Shown: positions 23,960-37,200, numbered from the stretch's first letter. The stretch: DNA of 64,000 bases from Siphonodentalium dalli (GCA_032622095.1 CP136065.1:212080151-212144150); one strand, 5' to 3'. The notes: generated by a model from the letters alone, not told the origin. Translations and numbers: made by a program.

Positions 23960-24530
23960 CTGTTTAACTCAAGTACACACTTGTGTCTGTGTGGTGCAAA
24001 CATGACTGTGGTTATATTGCACACAATGTTGAATACGTTTACCAAGCAAAATATAGTCCGCGAAATGAACAGTTGTGTGTAAATTTTATTTGTCACACCA
24101 AACTGTGCCATTATGCCGGAAAAAATTGTGTGTATTTACATACATAATTTTGTACGCATGTAATGGACACATGTTGCGACGTCTCGTCCAACAGCATTGT
24201 GTACAAAACAGCATAAACTAATGTGGTCGTCGTGAACATAATTGTGAGATATGTGTGTGCATTCAACGAACAATTTTAAAAGTGTGCGCATAAACTGTGC
24301 ATACATGTATGTCTTGGTTCTGCGTGGTTTAACACAATGTATGTGTACATACAAAGAACACGTTGTGTGGTCGGTTCCCACAATTTGTGCTGCGCCATCA
24401 CACACCAGTTGTGGGGATATTTGCCAAACAATTCACCACGCAATGTTTTGCTCGATCAAGTGTTTACACAAACTGTTTGGTAATTGTGTGGTTGTGCCAC
24501 ACAGTCGTTTTAAACGTGTATAACATGCAT
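23960..24530. repeat. TGTG/CACA-enriched segment
   Basis: Words such as TTGTGTG, CACACAA and ACACAATG recur irregularly on both strands, but no fixed period could be set. The segment from 24330 onward is part of the 1,012-bp duplication. ORFs here look like composition artefacts. Confidence 0.45.
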
Positions 24531-26353
24531 AGTGAATTCGACATCATCGTATGGGTTAATATATTAACTTCCGGTATAGCTTGTGACTTGCCCGATAGCC
24601 CATGACTGCTGAGGGGTATTTGCTGCATGATATTTGACCCCTTTCCGTGATCAGACTGCTAGGTCCGAATCGGCATCTCCAGTTTAGACCTAGTTTAAAC
24701 TACCAGTTTAAACTGGGTTTTAGTAGTAAAACCAAGTTTTTCTCCACAGCTGGGACGACATAGATTTGGTCGATTGCGTTACCTGTGGGCCACACTTGTC
24801 CAATTGCAAGGATAGGAGGCGTGGTCTGTCTGTTTATTATCGCTACTTGCCAATGCATTGTCAGGTCATGCGACCTGTTGTCGCTATATAATATCCTAAT
24901 CAGGGGAATAATCCGTGCACTTTGAGAAATCACGACGAATGCACGGTCTGTTGTATAGCGGTTAGATAGTATCTAATATCATGGACGAAGACTTTTGGAA
25001 CTCAAAAATATCTCTTGAGGGCATGGGTGGGGGCCTGCCACAAATACACCATAGAAACACCACCACCCCGGGGGTACCATCCGGACGGGTGAAAATGGGG
25101 TATGGACCATTTTTGAGAACGGGAAGGATTTCGGCGAATTTGACGGCATGGATGGGTGGCTCGCCCAAAATACCCGATAGAAACTTCACCCCTCACCCCG
25201 GGATAACAGGGGTATGGACCATTTTCGAGAACGGTAAGGATTTAGGCTAATTAATTTGGCAGCAGGAGTGGGTGGCACGATCAAAATATACCATAGAACC
25301 ACCCCTACCCACCCCTCACCGGGGGGGGGGGGTGCATAGTGTAACACAATGTATGTGTACATACAAAGAACACGTTGTGTGGTCGGTTCCCACAATTTGT
25401 GCTGCGCCATCACACACCAGTTGTGGGGATATTTGCCAAACAATTCACCACGCAATGTTTTGCTCGATCAAGTGTTTACACAAACTGTTTGGTAATTGTG
25501 TGGTTGTGCCACACAGTCGTTTTAAACGTGTTTAACATGCATAGCGAATTCGACATCATCGTATGGGTTAATATATTAACTTCCGGTATAGCTTGTGACT
25601 TGCCCGATAGCCCATGACTGCTGAGGGGTATTTGCTGCATGATATTTGACCCCTTTCCGTGATCAGACTGCTAGGTCCGAATCGGCATCTCCAGTTTAGA
25701 CCTAGTTTAAACTACCAGTTTAAACTGGGTTTTAGTAGTAAAACCAAGTTTTTCTCCACAGCTGGGACGACATAGATTTGTTCGATTGCGTTACCTGTGG
25801 GCCACACTTGTCCAATTGCAAGGATAGGAGGCGTGGTCTGTCTGTTTATTATCGCTACTTGCCAATGCATTGTCAGGTCATGCGACCTGTTGTCGCTATA
25901 TAATATCCTAATCAGGGGAATAATCCGTGCACTTTGAGAAATCACGACGAATGCACGGTCTGTCGTATAGCGGTTAGATAGTATCTAATATCATGGACGA
26001 AGACTTTTGGAACTCAAAAATATCTCTTGAGGGCATGGGTGGGGGCCCGCCACAAATACACCATAGAAACACCACCACCCCGGGGGTACCATCCGGACGG
26101 GTGAAAATGGGGTATGGACCATTTTTGAGAACGGGAAGGATTTCGGCGAATTTGACGGCATGGATGGGTGGCTCGCCCAAAATACCCGATAGAAACTTCA
26201 CCCCTCACCCCGGGATAACAGGGGTATGGACCATTTTCGAGAACGGTAAGGATTTAGGCTAATTAATTTGGCAGCAGGAGTGGGTGGCACGATCAAAATA
26301 TACCATAGAACCACCCCTACCCACCCCTCACCGGGGGGGGGGGGTGCCACACG
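24330..26353 (+). repeat. 1,012-bp direct tandem duplication
   Basis: Copy 1 begins at 24330 and copy 2 at 25342, with a constant offset of 1,012 and only a few substitutions. Copy 1 ends at a poly-G tract plus GTGC (25320-25335), followed by about 6 bp with no counterpart before copy 2 begins. The unit joins non-element DNA (24330-24661) to the left end of the foldback element. Confidence 0.92.
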
Positions 26354-27018
26354 AGGAGGTGGAAATTGGGTACGCCCAAATACCGAATAGAAACACACAA
26401 CCCTCACTCCCGGGGAAGGGTACCTCAAATAACCCATATAAACACCACACCCCTCACATCCGGGCGGGGGTGGGGTGGGTTACCACCCGAGGGGTGAAGA
26501 TGGGATATGAACCATGTTCGAGAACGGTAATGATTTCGGCCAGTTTGATGACATGGGTGTGTGGCCCACTCCAAATATCCCCTATAGACACCCTACCCTC
26601 ATCCCTGGAGGGTACCACCCTGCTGGAGTGAAAATTGTGTATGGAGCATTTTATTCATTATTCGCAAAAACATGCCTCTGTTGGTCAATATTACGGCATG
26701 TGTAGGTGGCCCGCCCCAAATACCACATAGAAACACCCCCACCCCTCACCCGGAATGGGGTATGGACCGTTATCGAGAACGGTAGGGTTTTCGGCCAATA
26801 TGACGTCATTGGTGGGCGGCCCGCCCTCAAATATAGTCCATAGAAACACCCCCACCCTCACCGCGGGTGGTTCTACCCGAGCGAGTGAAAATGGGGTCCG
26901 GGTGGGGGTTGGGGTGTTTCTATGGGGGGCATTTGGGATGTGCCACCCACCGTTCTCGAAAATGGTCCATACCCCATTTCACCCCCTCGGGTGGTACCCC
27001 CGGGTGAGGATGTTTCTA
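24662..27018. mobile_element. Second copy of the satellite-armed foldback, left part only
   Basis: It starts GGTCCGAATCGGCATCTCC as at 16219. The left end is present twice (24662 and 25674) because of the tandem duplication. Satellite units then follow to CCCCGGGTGAGGATGTTTCT near 27017, where similarity ends. No right TIR is present. Confidence 0.82.
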
Positions 27019-28200
27019 GGATTTAATATTAATTGCTATCTAATCTGAACCCACATTAAGCATCTTTCGCTATCCAATCGCGTACGTATTGGCTGCATTG
27101 ATGTGGGTTTTCATGGTTCCTGTGTGTTCCTAATGACTTTGAATGTAACTATTGTGACACTTTTACATAACTCCACCATATACATTACTCGTATTTAAAA
27201 TCGCGCAGTACTGATTTTCGCGCACCCATTGGTTTGCGAATTTATAAACTGAGCGAAAAATAGTACGTCTCCTCAGTTAATACTAAATTTCCATTGGGAA
27301 AATAAAAGCGTTATGTTGATGCCGGGCTCAAAATCATTTTATAGATTTTGTCTATTTTCGTCAATAAACATTAAAAAGTGTTGTGAATCATTCTATTTTT
27401 AAGTTTGTCATGCAGTTTATTGCACACTGCTATATTATTTTCCGACAATGGTGTCACATGTGTGTCCGATCATTGCTACCTAATGTATTTAAATAGTTCT
27501 GTCTGTCTAGCAAGCGGGCAGTTATTTTTTGACTTCCTTTTCCATTTCAATCGACCATGAACAAGTTCTGATCGAGATGTCGTTGCTAATAACGGATTTA
27601 TTGAAATAAATACATGCACATCGAAGAGACGATATTAGTTGTAACTAATAACATAGCTATACTCTCCTGTCGTCACATAAGATTGTCGTAAATTGTAAGA
27701 TCTGAGTCCAATTTCCAAAATTCGTGGCTAATAAAAATAGGTGACAAAATCAGACAGACATTTTGCAGAATTCACATCAACGCGATCCAGTGTTCTAGGC
27801 CTGCAGATTTCAAAATATGAGTAACCTTTTTTTCGTTCCTCGGATTGTTTTAGGTTATACCCATTGGTTACCAGAATAGTTTCTCAAACTTGTATAATCA
27901 CTATTACTACTATTGACTACTATTGGCATCATTGAAGTTTATAATCTTGAGTGTCTCATTTTTGGGACTTGATTGAGCAATAATTAAGGTGAGAATCAGG
28001 GATAGCAAGACCTACATGTACAGAAATCTTTGGCGCAACCTGTTTTTCGTTCGCGACATTTTTATTCTTAGTACGTGTAGGTAACCTCCAGGCGAACTGA
28101 ACTGTAATTCGACTCAAATTTGCATGTCTGGACTGTTTGGTATACTATTAATACATAATGCATATCTTGTTCTTGAGAGCCTTAACTTAAGACTGTCAAA
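27019..28200. other. Intergenic stretch, nothing recognised
   Basis: No gene-like exon, RNA gene or clear repeat was seen. Confidence 0.5.
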
Positions 28201-28211
28201 AGAGGAATACT

Positions 28212-28990
28212 ATGCAGGTAGCAATTCACTCGCCCGATCGTTCTTTTGGCACTCTACTCACGCATAGCGAACGGGAAGCCATGTATTATTTATATCTTAT
28301 AATATATACATGTATATACACGTTTAAAGCAATATGCCTCTCTAAAGTAGTCCTACTACAAGGGTTCACTTTATCTCCAAACCTCTTTAAAATTCTCATC
28401 GAGGATATTAAGAATATATTTGACGACAATTGTGAAGCCACCACTCTTCAAAGATCTATATTTGATGATTCTAAACGATATGGCCATAAAAATAATTATG
28501 TCTTAGAGACTTACTAAATAAACACAACATCTTTAAAAGATAGGATCAGTTTTAAAAAACTCCGTGTTAGTGATAACAAACTCGCTATTGAAAAAGGTAG
28601 ACACCATCGGCCTATAATTAAAGAGGGGAAGAGACTGTGCCTTAAATGCAGGACCGGTTCTGATATAGAAAATGAGTATCATTTCATTATGAAATGTCCA
28701 CACTATTGCGATCTCAGAGATGAACTTTTCCAATTTGTTGATAGATATCACAGTAATTTTACAAGTATGTCAAACGATCAGAAATTTAACCTTATAATGA
28801 ACAATGATAACCCTGAAATAAGCAGCAAAATCAGCAACGTGGTCCGGCGCTTCTTTGATAAGCGCTCTGAATGAATAGTATGCTTGCCATCATACATATA
28901 GCTAGACATGCCATGTCACATGTAATTGTTTCTTGTTTTATTATGAATTGTATTGTTAGCATACTGCCTTCATTGGTGTTTATGCAAATA
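28212..28990 (+). pseudogene. LINE reverse transcriptase, internally deleted 3' fragment
   Basis: Residues LLQGFTLSPNLFKILIEDIK (about 28350-28410) match the RT block usually written GxxQGxxLSPxLF. After a short diverged stretch and a stop at 28515, another frame (about 28529-28874) encodes a LINE C-terminus: KLRVSDNKLAIEKGRHHRP, then a CLKC...HFIMKC zinc-knuckle-like motif, ending at TGA. The catalytic palm region between them is missing, so this is dead. The 3' UTR ends near TTTATGCAAATAAATCGTAT (about 28990). An antisense copy of this 3' end lies at 33165-33290. The exact clade cannot be set by eye. Confidence 0.82.
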
Positions 28991-28999
28991 AATCGTATC

Positions 29000-29885
29000 G
29001 TTTAAAGCTGATATTTGAACGGTGCCATTCTGTCACACGAAAGGTCATATACAACATATTCTAAGCTGATTTATTTGTAAATATTGCTGTCGGATATTAT
29101 TGCATGTATATCAGTTTCTCTATTTCTGATGTGTGACTTCATAACGGCTCATTATATTCGGTTATTAGTTAAATTTTGAAAAATAAAATGAAATAAAAAA
29201 AAAACAAAGTAAATGCAAAATCGTCCACCCGCCCATATATTTTTGGACCCGTTACCAGAAACATATGCATTCAAGTTATTTTGGCCTTACGGGATATTGG
29301 AATCAATAGACAATTATATTCACATGCAGTCAACCAAACATTATTCACAAGTAAAGAAATTATTCATGGCAAAATGTTCGATATTACATTGCTTCTAAAT
29401 CGTACATATATCCCATGCTGAATTTTCCGGTGGCGTCCCATACAGAGCTGGCCCACCACACATTCCAAAAACATACTTCGTATTCAAACATCATCCCATT
29501 CTGTATACTGTGGTACCTTTATAAAATAATTAAACCATCAAACCATTACTCCCAGTAATAACAGGCCAAACTGACAGTTATAGCCCTTATATATGCTTAA
29601 AATCCTATTTTCAGCTCTCCTACAAACCCATGAAATCGTGTATACCTAAGTTGGGGGAGACACACCAAATCACATGTCGCCACGTCCCTGGTTGGAAAGT
29701 ACAAAGGTAACAGACACAAACATTCAGAAAATAGTTATTCTGTTAGAGTTGTTATACATGTCATACAGTTGTAATTCACTCCTCGTGTACACTTACACTG
29801 CACTATATGGTGTATGTATAGAATCACCTTGATACGAATACGATTGTTGTAAAACAGCAGTGTTTGTGGTGTATGTTTTATGGTT
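29000..29885. other. Intergenic stretch, nothing recognised
   Basis: No coding or repeat structure stands out, apart from A-rich runs near 29185-29215. Confidence 0.5.
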
Positions 29886-30993
29886 TTTTTTACTTTCAGA
29901 TTACAGGTGCTTGCCATGCCACAGAAACGTTTTGAGTGGCAGGAAATCTAACATGGACAGTATCACTGTCCACTATGCTTAGAGCTCAAATCCCGGAAAA
30001 CTGACTTCAGGACACATGTGGAAAAAACATGCAAGGCAAAAAAAAAAACCTCCGCCTTAATTCTTCGTGTTAAAAAAACAGACACCCCCGCCTTAATTCT
30101 TCCTGTTAAAAAACCAGAACAACATGACAGCAGTACAAAAATAAATACAGACACAGCGACAGATGAGCAATTGGCGAAAATAAGGAAATATTCCTATCGA
30201 ATGGGAAGTTGTCCTGTTTGCTCAGAAGAAATGTTACTGAAAAATATTAAACGCCATGTCAACAACAAGCATAAAGAAGCAACTGATGATATTAATGCCA
30301 ACCATTTTCTGAGCGGAATCTGCGTTGATGAAGAACATGGCATATTTATGGTTAAAAAGCATTTAAAGGCTTTCCACAACCATTACATACACGTCAGCTT
30401 CGACCGGAAACAAAATGTGCTGTTCTGTGAAGATAAGTCATGTGAGGCCATTGGAGAGATATACATACGATCAGGGGAAAGGTACTTCCAATGCAATCAT
30501 CTGAGATCCATTCACTATGCTCACCGATAATCAAATTTGAACGCCATAACTGAAGATGATTTAAAGTCATTTCACCATCTGAATCTATTGAGTACTGAAA
30601 ATTATGCTTTGGCATCATCTTTGCTGTGCAAATCATCAACAATTGGGGGCTCCATTGATTGTGAATTCTGAAGCGGAATATCCAGACCGTGACAACATAG
30701 TATTTTTTCAGTATTTCATGGCGATGAGACACGGTACTGGGGGAAGCTCGGTCGGGTTGTTAAGTTGAATCTGGATGACAACAGTATAAAGTTCGACTGC
30801 AAGCCGGGGCACCGTTCTTGTATTCATCGCAGGCTAGTCAGATACTTGGTGACCCACACGTCATTGAAGGAGCCAAGAAAAGACCCGGCCATGACAAGTG
30901 CCTACCCCGGGCACATGCGAAAAAATGTTCTTCAATATCTCTCTTCTTGTAAAAGAATTCCAATCAAGTGTGCAAGAACAAAATGTGTGTGGA
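29886..30993 (+). pseudogene. Broken C2H2 zinc-finger-like gene or transposon-derived ORF
   Basis: I do not recognise a named family. The open frame 30018-30530 (170 residues) contains CPVCSEEMLLKNIKRHVNNK-H, a C2H2-like finger, and a later FCEDKSCEAIG...YFQCNHLRSIH pair. The same frame extended upstream reads HCPLCLELKSRKTDFRTHVE (29966-30025), a second finger. Still further upstream CLPCHRN lies in another frame. After the stop at 30528 the frame continues to look coding (ITEDDLKSFHHLNLLSTENY) until another stop near 30670. A Cys-rich segment (30711-30993, DETRYWGKLGRVVKLNLDD, CKPGHRSCIHRR, SSCKRIPIKC) ends at a good donor, GGA|GTAAGT. Stops and frame changes argue for a decayed gene; unrecognised introns are the alternative. 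Confidence 0.55.
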
Positions 30994-31299
30994 GTAAGTA
31001 ACGTGACGCCATCAGAGACCACATGTTCTGTATATGAGTTATATATTGTTTGGATGGAATTGTTGAAAGCGGTGAGTGTGTCCACGTTTGTGTCCTTTTT
31101 AGTCCCATGTTCAAAAACAGTTGTATTACATGTATGTAATCAGTCTGTCCATCCATCTATATGTCCGTCTCTTAACACTTTTAGCTTAACTTGACGAAGT
31201 CAAGTCTGAGCTATTGCCACGAGTTGGCATCTGTCATATATGTGTGCATGCATGCATCCATCAAAACTTATGTTATCACACCCTACAGGTCACATCTCT

Positions 31300-31525
31300 C
31301 ATTCACTCATCACCAAATGGATTTTCTGGGTGACCTCTAGATGGGAGCCATAATTTTTTTTCAAAATTTCGATGAAAAACATGGCCGCCAGCAGCCGTCT
31401 TGGATTTTACTCTTAGCATGACTAACTCTTTTGGCACAACCAACAGACTACATCCCCTATCCGATTATCACCAAACTTCATATGGATTTTCGGGGTGACC
31501 TCTAAATGGGAGCCATCTGGTATTA
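31300..31525. repeat. Diverged ~160-bp tandem repeat
   Basis: ATCACCAAATGGATTTTCTG with GGTGACCTCTAGATGGGAGC near 31310 recurs as CATATGGATTTTCGG with GGTGACCTCTAAATGGGAGC near 31480. Confidence 0.65.
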
Positions 31526-31534
31526 CTTAAAGGC

Positions 31535-31920
31535 ATGTTATGTACTTGTTCGGTGCGTAAAACTGATAAGTTAGTATTCAGGCACTATGCCAACTGGAGG
31601 AATGTAACATTCTACTAACATCGCCGAAAATCTGAAGCTAAACGACCCTACCACTCCATAGTAAACATCGTCTGAACTATGCTCAATTGTAAATATTTAC
31701 TACTCGATTCTGGACGCATCTATCTGAAATAAACTAACGAAAACGATTTCCCCATCGAGAGTCACTGCATGTAATTAATATATAAGAATGACGGTGTGTG
31801 TTTTGTCAATTTGGATATAAATTTGTAAAAATTACTACTTTGAACAAGATTATTCTCTATTTCTAATCGATCACCCTGCTGTAATGTTTCACATCACTTT
31901 TTAAGTAATTTCAGATTTAC
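31535..31920 (+). repeat. ~385-bp dispersed repeat, copy 1
   Basis: The marker blocks are GATAAGTTAGTATTCAGGC, TTCTACTAACATCGCCGAAA, GTAAATATTTACTACTCGAT and TTTCACATCACTTT. Matching copies lie at 36830-37210 (inverted, chitinase intron 3) and 62840-63105 (direct, shorter). Confidence 0.85.
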
Positions 31921-33164
31921 ACATTCCTGATCGCTCCATTGAATCGCTGAGCCATAGTCTCGGACAAAATTGCTGATGAAGATGGATAACTCAAAAATCA
32001 AGTGAAAATACGGCCAAATTTCGTGATACTCAAAGTGATAATACGGCTATATTTCGTTGAACAACATGTAGATAAATAACACGTTTTGGAGAAAGTTTAT
32101 ACCACAACTGACACCGGTTAGCATTATTCTGATAACTGTTTCTGATTCTGTTGTTTTAACTTGATGATATAGGGGACCGTCTGATCGGATTGAGTACATT
32201 TAATTATGAAATATATTCCCTGCGTTGTTTGTTCAGAGTTATACAGTTCCCCGTTAGAATAGGTAGGAAAATTAAAAAGTTCCCAGGCTTTGAACTGGTG
32301 GAATATGACCATTACGGGCATAGCCAAAGTAGAGTCGTGGCATGATCTATATAGAAACCCCTCTAGTCACGTCCCTGACTGTAGTCCTTATCAGTATCAT
32401 ATGACCGTTATTCTTTGCAAACAGGAACTAATCACTAAGATAAACGACCGACGATTTAGTATCCACTTATCGTGCATATGACCGATTTGTGATGTGAATT
32501 CATAAAACTGAGTGAACTATTGACCACGTATGGTTCCGTTTGCAAAATATTTTCATTTATGACAAATGCAGTTCGTGCATATATAACGCAATCCTCGGTG
32601 TTGTGATGCACGGCGAGGGTTTGTTCGAGCGATGATAACATTTTAAGGGACCAGCCCTCAATTCATGACTCGAGATGGTGTGAGCGATGGATCTATGAAT
32701 CACTGTCCCGATCATGTATATAAATGCGATGCCAACCTGAAATAGTATTGCACTCTGTGTGGAAGTGTTGAATCGGATTAATTTGATAACTTGAAGGTAA
32801 GGTATTGTGATTTTTGTCTTATGGTTCATGGGCGAAACAAACATGTATGGCGATTTACTGGACATATTTATTATGACCCACATGATACAAAATTAAACAA
32901 TACATGACACATGCACTATAATAGTGTTGATCGGGGCACAATTTATGAAAGTTATGGAAACCCCTCTCATCTGAAAATAGCTGCTAAGGAGTGTGACCGT
33001 GGCAGACCTTTTGAGTAAAAATCAGCCCTGTGTCGCAAACACGTTGCAAACCCGGGACAAGAAAAACAGCTATTTTTCCCGGCTTTTCGATAGCCACACC
33101 AACTGCGTCAATTTGCCCATAAATCTACAACTCCGAACGCGTACGTGTCCTGAGATTTAACTAC
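31921..33164. other. Intergenic stretch, nothing recognised
   Basis: Only short unsupported ORFs are present. Confidence 0.45.
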
Positions 33165-33290
33165 AATAAGATAAGATAAGATAGGATTTATTTGCATAAA
33201 CACCAATAAACGCAATATGCTAAGAAATCAATGCATAATAAAACAATAATTAATAAATAATGGCATGTCTATAATAATTATAACTACATG
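33165..33290 (-). mobile_element. Antisense 3' end of the 28.2-kb LINE family
   Basis: Read on the minus strand, it gives AGACATGCCATT, then TTTTATTATGCATTG, then GGTGTTTATGCAAATAAATC, the order of the 28905-28985 3' UTR. It ends in an ATCTTATCTTATC-type microsatellite tail. It is a strongly 5'-truncated insertion. Confidence 0.85.
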
Positions 33291-33979
33291 TGTTTTATTG
33301 TGTGACAGTGTGCATAATATTTAATAATAATGACATAGCCCCTGCTACTCTCACATATAGCCAGACAGTAACGGCGCTTATATCAATGGCCAATCACTCT
33401 TGGCAGAGTGGGATAATTTTACCCGCATTGAAACAGTCGTTCATTTCTTAATTGGCACATCATATATATTAACTAGGCTTTCTCCAACACATTGGTTCAA
33501 CTAGTGCGTGGGACTCACAAATTCAGTTTCAGTAGACATATGATGTTCACCCTTGCAAAATTAATGTCTCACCCACGATGGGCGAATCCCGATTCCCGTC
33601 CATTGATTGAATTACATCCGGGTTTCACCGCTGCAAATATTTCTGCCACTCGCGAACAAATATTATGCCAAACAATTACTATGTAGTTTTCTGAATAGCT
33701 CAATGTGTCATTATTCGTGTATAGTACGCCAACTCAAATATCAAAGTAAGCATAGATCACAACAAAAACACTGTTGCTTTCTCATCTGAGACAGGTGTAC
33801 GATTATACATGGTATGATTAATCACCTAAACACCTTATAAATATATCCGAATGTCTATTAGTGGCGTACCTTTCGCTTTACATTACGTCGCCACAAAATA
33901 GATTCTGGTGACGTGATGTGTCACTATGAATTATTCCAGTTCGACGTAGATTTAAATAAAGCTAATGTCCGTCTCGCAG

Positions 33980-34077
33980 GTTCATTCATGGCCACACAGG
34001 TGCGAACCAGACCACGTGACATATCGTCGATGTACTTTGTGGTGGTCTTCTCAAATGCTGCCGACAAGACAGTGGGA
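33980..34077 (+). other. Possible upstream exon of the chitinase gene
   Basis: The segment lies between a plausible acceptor (GTCCGTCTCGCAG) and a strong donor (GGGA|GTAAGT). It contains an ATG at 33988 and 30 open codons. Spliced to 34226 it stays in frame, but it would put 30 residues before the signal peptide. It could be a 5' exon, an alternative N-terminus or chance. Confidence 0.2.
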
Positions 34078-34225
34078 GTAAGTTATCACCAGAAGCAGTC
34101 ATTCTTTTTTGTTTTAAATGGCGTTCCTGAAAGTCGCATGATCATTTGAGGATGTTCACATCATATAATCCGCTAACAGTGATCCTTGAAGAGGTGCTAA
34201 TACGAGGTCATTGAATGTTTTTCAG

Positions 34226-34274
34226 ATGTGGGGTACAGTACTTATCTCGATTTGGTTCTTCGCCGGGGCGCAAG
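34226..34274 (+). CDS. Chitinase exon 1 (signal peptide)
   Basis: The ATG follows GTTTTTCAG directly. It encodes 16 hydrophobic residues plus one base, and the donor is CAAG|GTAAGT, phase 1. The small Ala-Gly-Ala-Gln-Gly end fits a cleavage site. Confidence 0.88.
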
Positions 34275-37200
34275 GTAAGTCGACGTTAAAACACACATGA
34301 CATTACTAATCCGTTTTAGGACTTTTTGAAAATATAACCTGGCTTGAATAGTGGATATGGCTTCAGACAGTTGGGTCGGTCGAAATAAAACATAAAACCG
34401 GACACAGTTTTGAATTGATACATGTATGTATAGTTTAAAATAAAGATGTATTGATTCGTATAGCCTGTAGCATTCAAACATGCATGTGCGGGTAAGGCAT
34501 ACAAAGAAAACAGTTTTAAATTACAACTTTCTAAAATGGAATTATATAGGATCTGAATACAATAGACATTTCCACAGCTGTCAATCAAATAATTATTAGC
34601 TGATATTTTCGACAAGTCAGCGACTAAGCTGTTCTTCGGCTGCAAACAAATTCTGATAACCATCTTTCTACGTCCTAATTTGAATATCCATGCATACATT
34701 CATTGTTAAATTGGCTATAATCAAACAACATGTTCGTTGTCAAATCATAATATATTGAAATTTCTATTTGCGCCATGATGTTGGAAATGTATCCATGGTT
34801 ACAACACATATTTTCATTTTGCATGACACTTATCATATTTTCACAATTAAAGGCGAACAGAATGTTCTCCGGCGTAGCTATGTATATAAAATAGTAGGAT
34901 CTGTCTGATGAGCGTTGTGGTGAAGATGATGTTGATGATGTTATTGGTGATGTTGATGATGGTGATAATTATGGTGATGATGACGATGGTAATGATGATG
35001 ATAATGTCAGACGATCGGATATGATGATGATAATGATGACATGACGATGTCAGATGACGGTGATGATAATGCAGATGGGGGGATATCTACACATATTAGT
35101 GTATTGCCTTGACATAAACAATGTACATATACTAATGTAAGATATTAAATCTTTGCTCTTGATAGGCGCGCTCAGGCGGGTCTGCTACTACACAAACTGG
35201 TCCCAGTACAGAAGTCAGGGATACAAATTCGTTCCTGAGAATATTGACCCGCATCTGTGTACGCATCTCGTCTACGCATTCGCTAAGTTGAATGGAAACA
35301 GGATTGTTGCCTACGAGTGGAACGATGAAGATACCCCTTGGCGAAAAGGCATGTAAGTCACAAAGAGGCCGCATCAGCACGCCTTATCCAGCTATACTGA
35401 TCCAGCTATACTGATACTGACATTGATATTGGTGGATGGAATTAGCTATCATGTTGTAGAACAAAGCACTCAAAAAGTACAGCTATGTTCATATTTCATA
35501 AATTTGATATATCATCTCACACACTGAGCGATGAACGAATTATTAGTTTATTCTTTGGAAACAAACGTTTAATATATTAATTTATGGACTTAATATAATA
35601 AGACAAAACCTAGATACAAGCAAATTATTACTATAATGTTATTGTTCCACGGGGCGGCAGGTACACAATCCTCTTGGTTATGCTGTCCCAGATAACTAAT
35701 TTATATACAATTAAATTGCATCCTGTTATGAATAACACATCATTGTCAAGCGATGCACAAAAACAAATACAGGTATTTTTCTCAAATTGTCTTGTTTGTG
35801 ACAATTCCGAACAGATATAGCCTTCTTACGTAAGGATAATTGAAGAACATACAAATTATGTCGACAATGGTCTCGTTTGAAGACGATGACAAATATCTTG
35901 ATTGAGACCACCTGGCAACCATTCGCTCATATACAATTATAGAGGGTTAAATGGTGGTGTTTTACCCTTAACTTTGTTAAAACTATTCAACAGTGCATAA
36001 AACAACCGGAGTTGGAAATTTCAGAGCCATAACATATTGGTTGAGAATGTTCTACTAGTTTAGTTTTAAGAACTACTCGATTGAACACGCACCAGTAGAA
36101 TAATGACATATTTTGTCGAGTCCTCATGTCATGTTTCTACGCCGATTATGAACCTAAAACAAATCATATTATAAGCCGATAACGTGCCGATTCTCTTGAG
36201 AACAGATTGTGTATTTTGTCTCGAATAGAATATTTTCATAGAATTTGGGACGTTTTTCGTTGGAATTTATACCTTTCTTAACTTGGTATTGTTAGTGAAT
36301 GTACATTGCTCTGTTGCATCTGTTATATTGCTTGCTATATGTCGCAACTTGATATTGTCATATGTAAGATAATTCGTGAACAATTGGACATTATATACAA
36401 GATATTTCTTATTAACATATAGGTACACCCGATTCAACAACATAAAGAAGAAAAATCCATCCATTAAAACATTATTAGCAATAGGAGGATGGAATATGGG
36501 ATCAGTACCATTCATAAAAATGGTCGCCACGAGACACTCCAGGGAAGCCTTCATTAACAGCGTCATACCATTCTTACGGAAGAGGAAATTTGACGGATTG
36601 GATCTGGACTGGGAGTATCCAAGCAACAGGGGAAGTCCACCAAGTGATAAAAATAAATTCGTCCATCTTGTTCGGGTAAGAATCTTTTTAATTTCCACGC
36701 AGAAACCATCTGAACGCGGCTAAATTTGGTGTGGATCCGTGGACGTGGGTATGGAACAATAAAGTGAGCTACTGCTTATATTATACTTCTTTTATGGAAA
36801 AACAAAGACGATTTGCTCACTTTTGTGGGGGGGGGGGGATTGAAAACAGTGCATTAAAGTGATGTGGAACACTCCGGTAGGGTGATAAAATAGAAATGAA
36901 GAATAATCTTGATTAAAGTAGTTATGTTCACAAATATTATATCCAAATTGAGACACACACCGTCATTCTTATATATTAATTAAATGCAATGACTCTCGGT
37001 GGCGAAATGGTTTGCGTCCCGAATCGAGAAGTAAATATTTACAATTGAGCGTAGTTCAAGCGACGTTTTCTATGCAAAAGTTGTTCCGTTGTTTGAGATT
37101 GTTGGCGATGTTAGTAGAATGCTACATTCCTCCAGTTGACATGGTGCATGAGTACTAACTTCTCAGTTACATGCATCCAAACAAGTACATAATATGTCTT

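Noticed and set aside
36376-36723. ORF start at 36376 as a gene start
   Set aside because: The frame is real, but it is chitinase exon 3; the bases before 36423 are intron.
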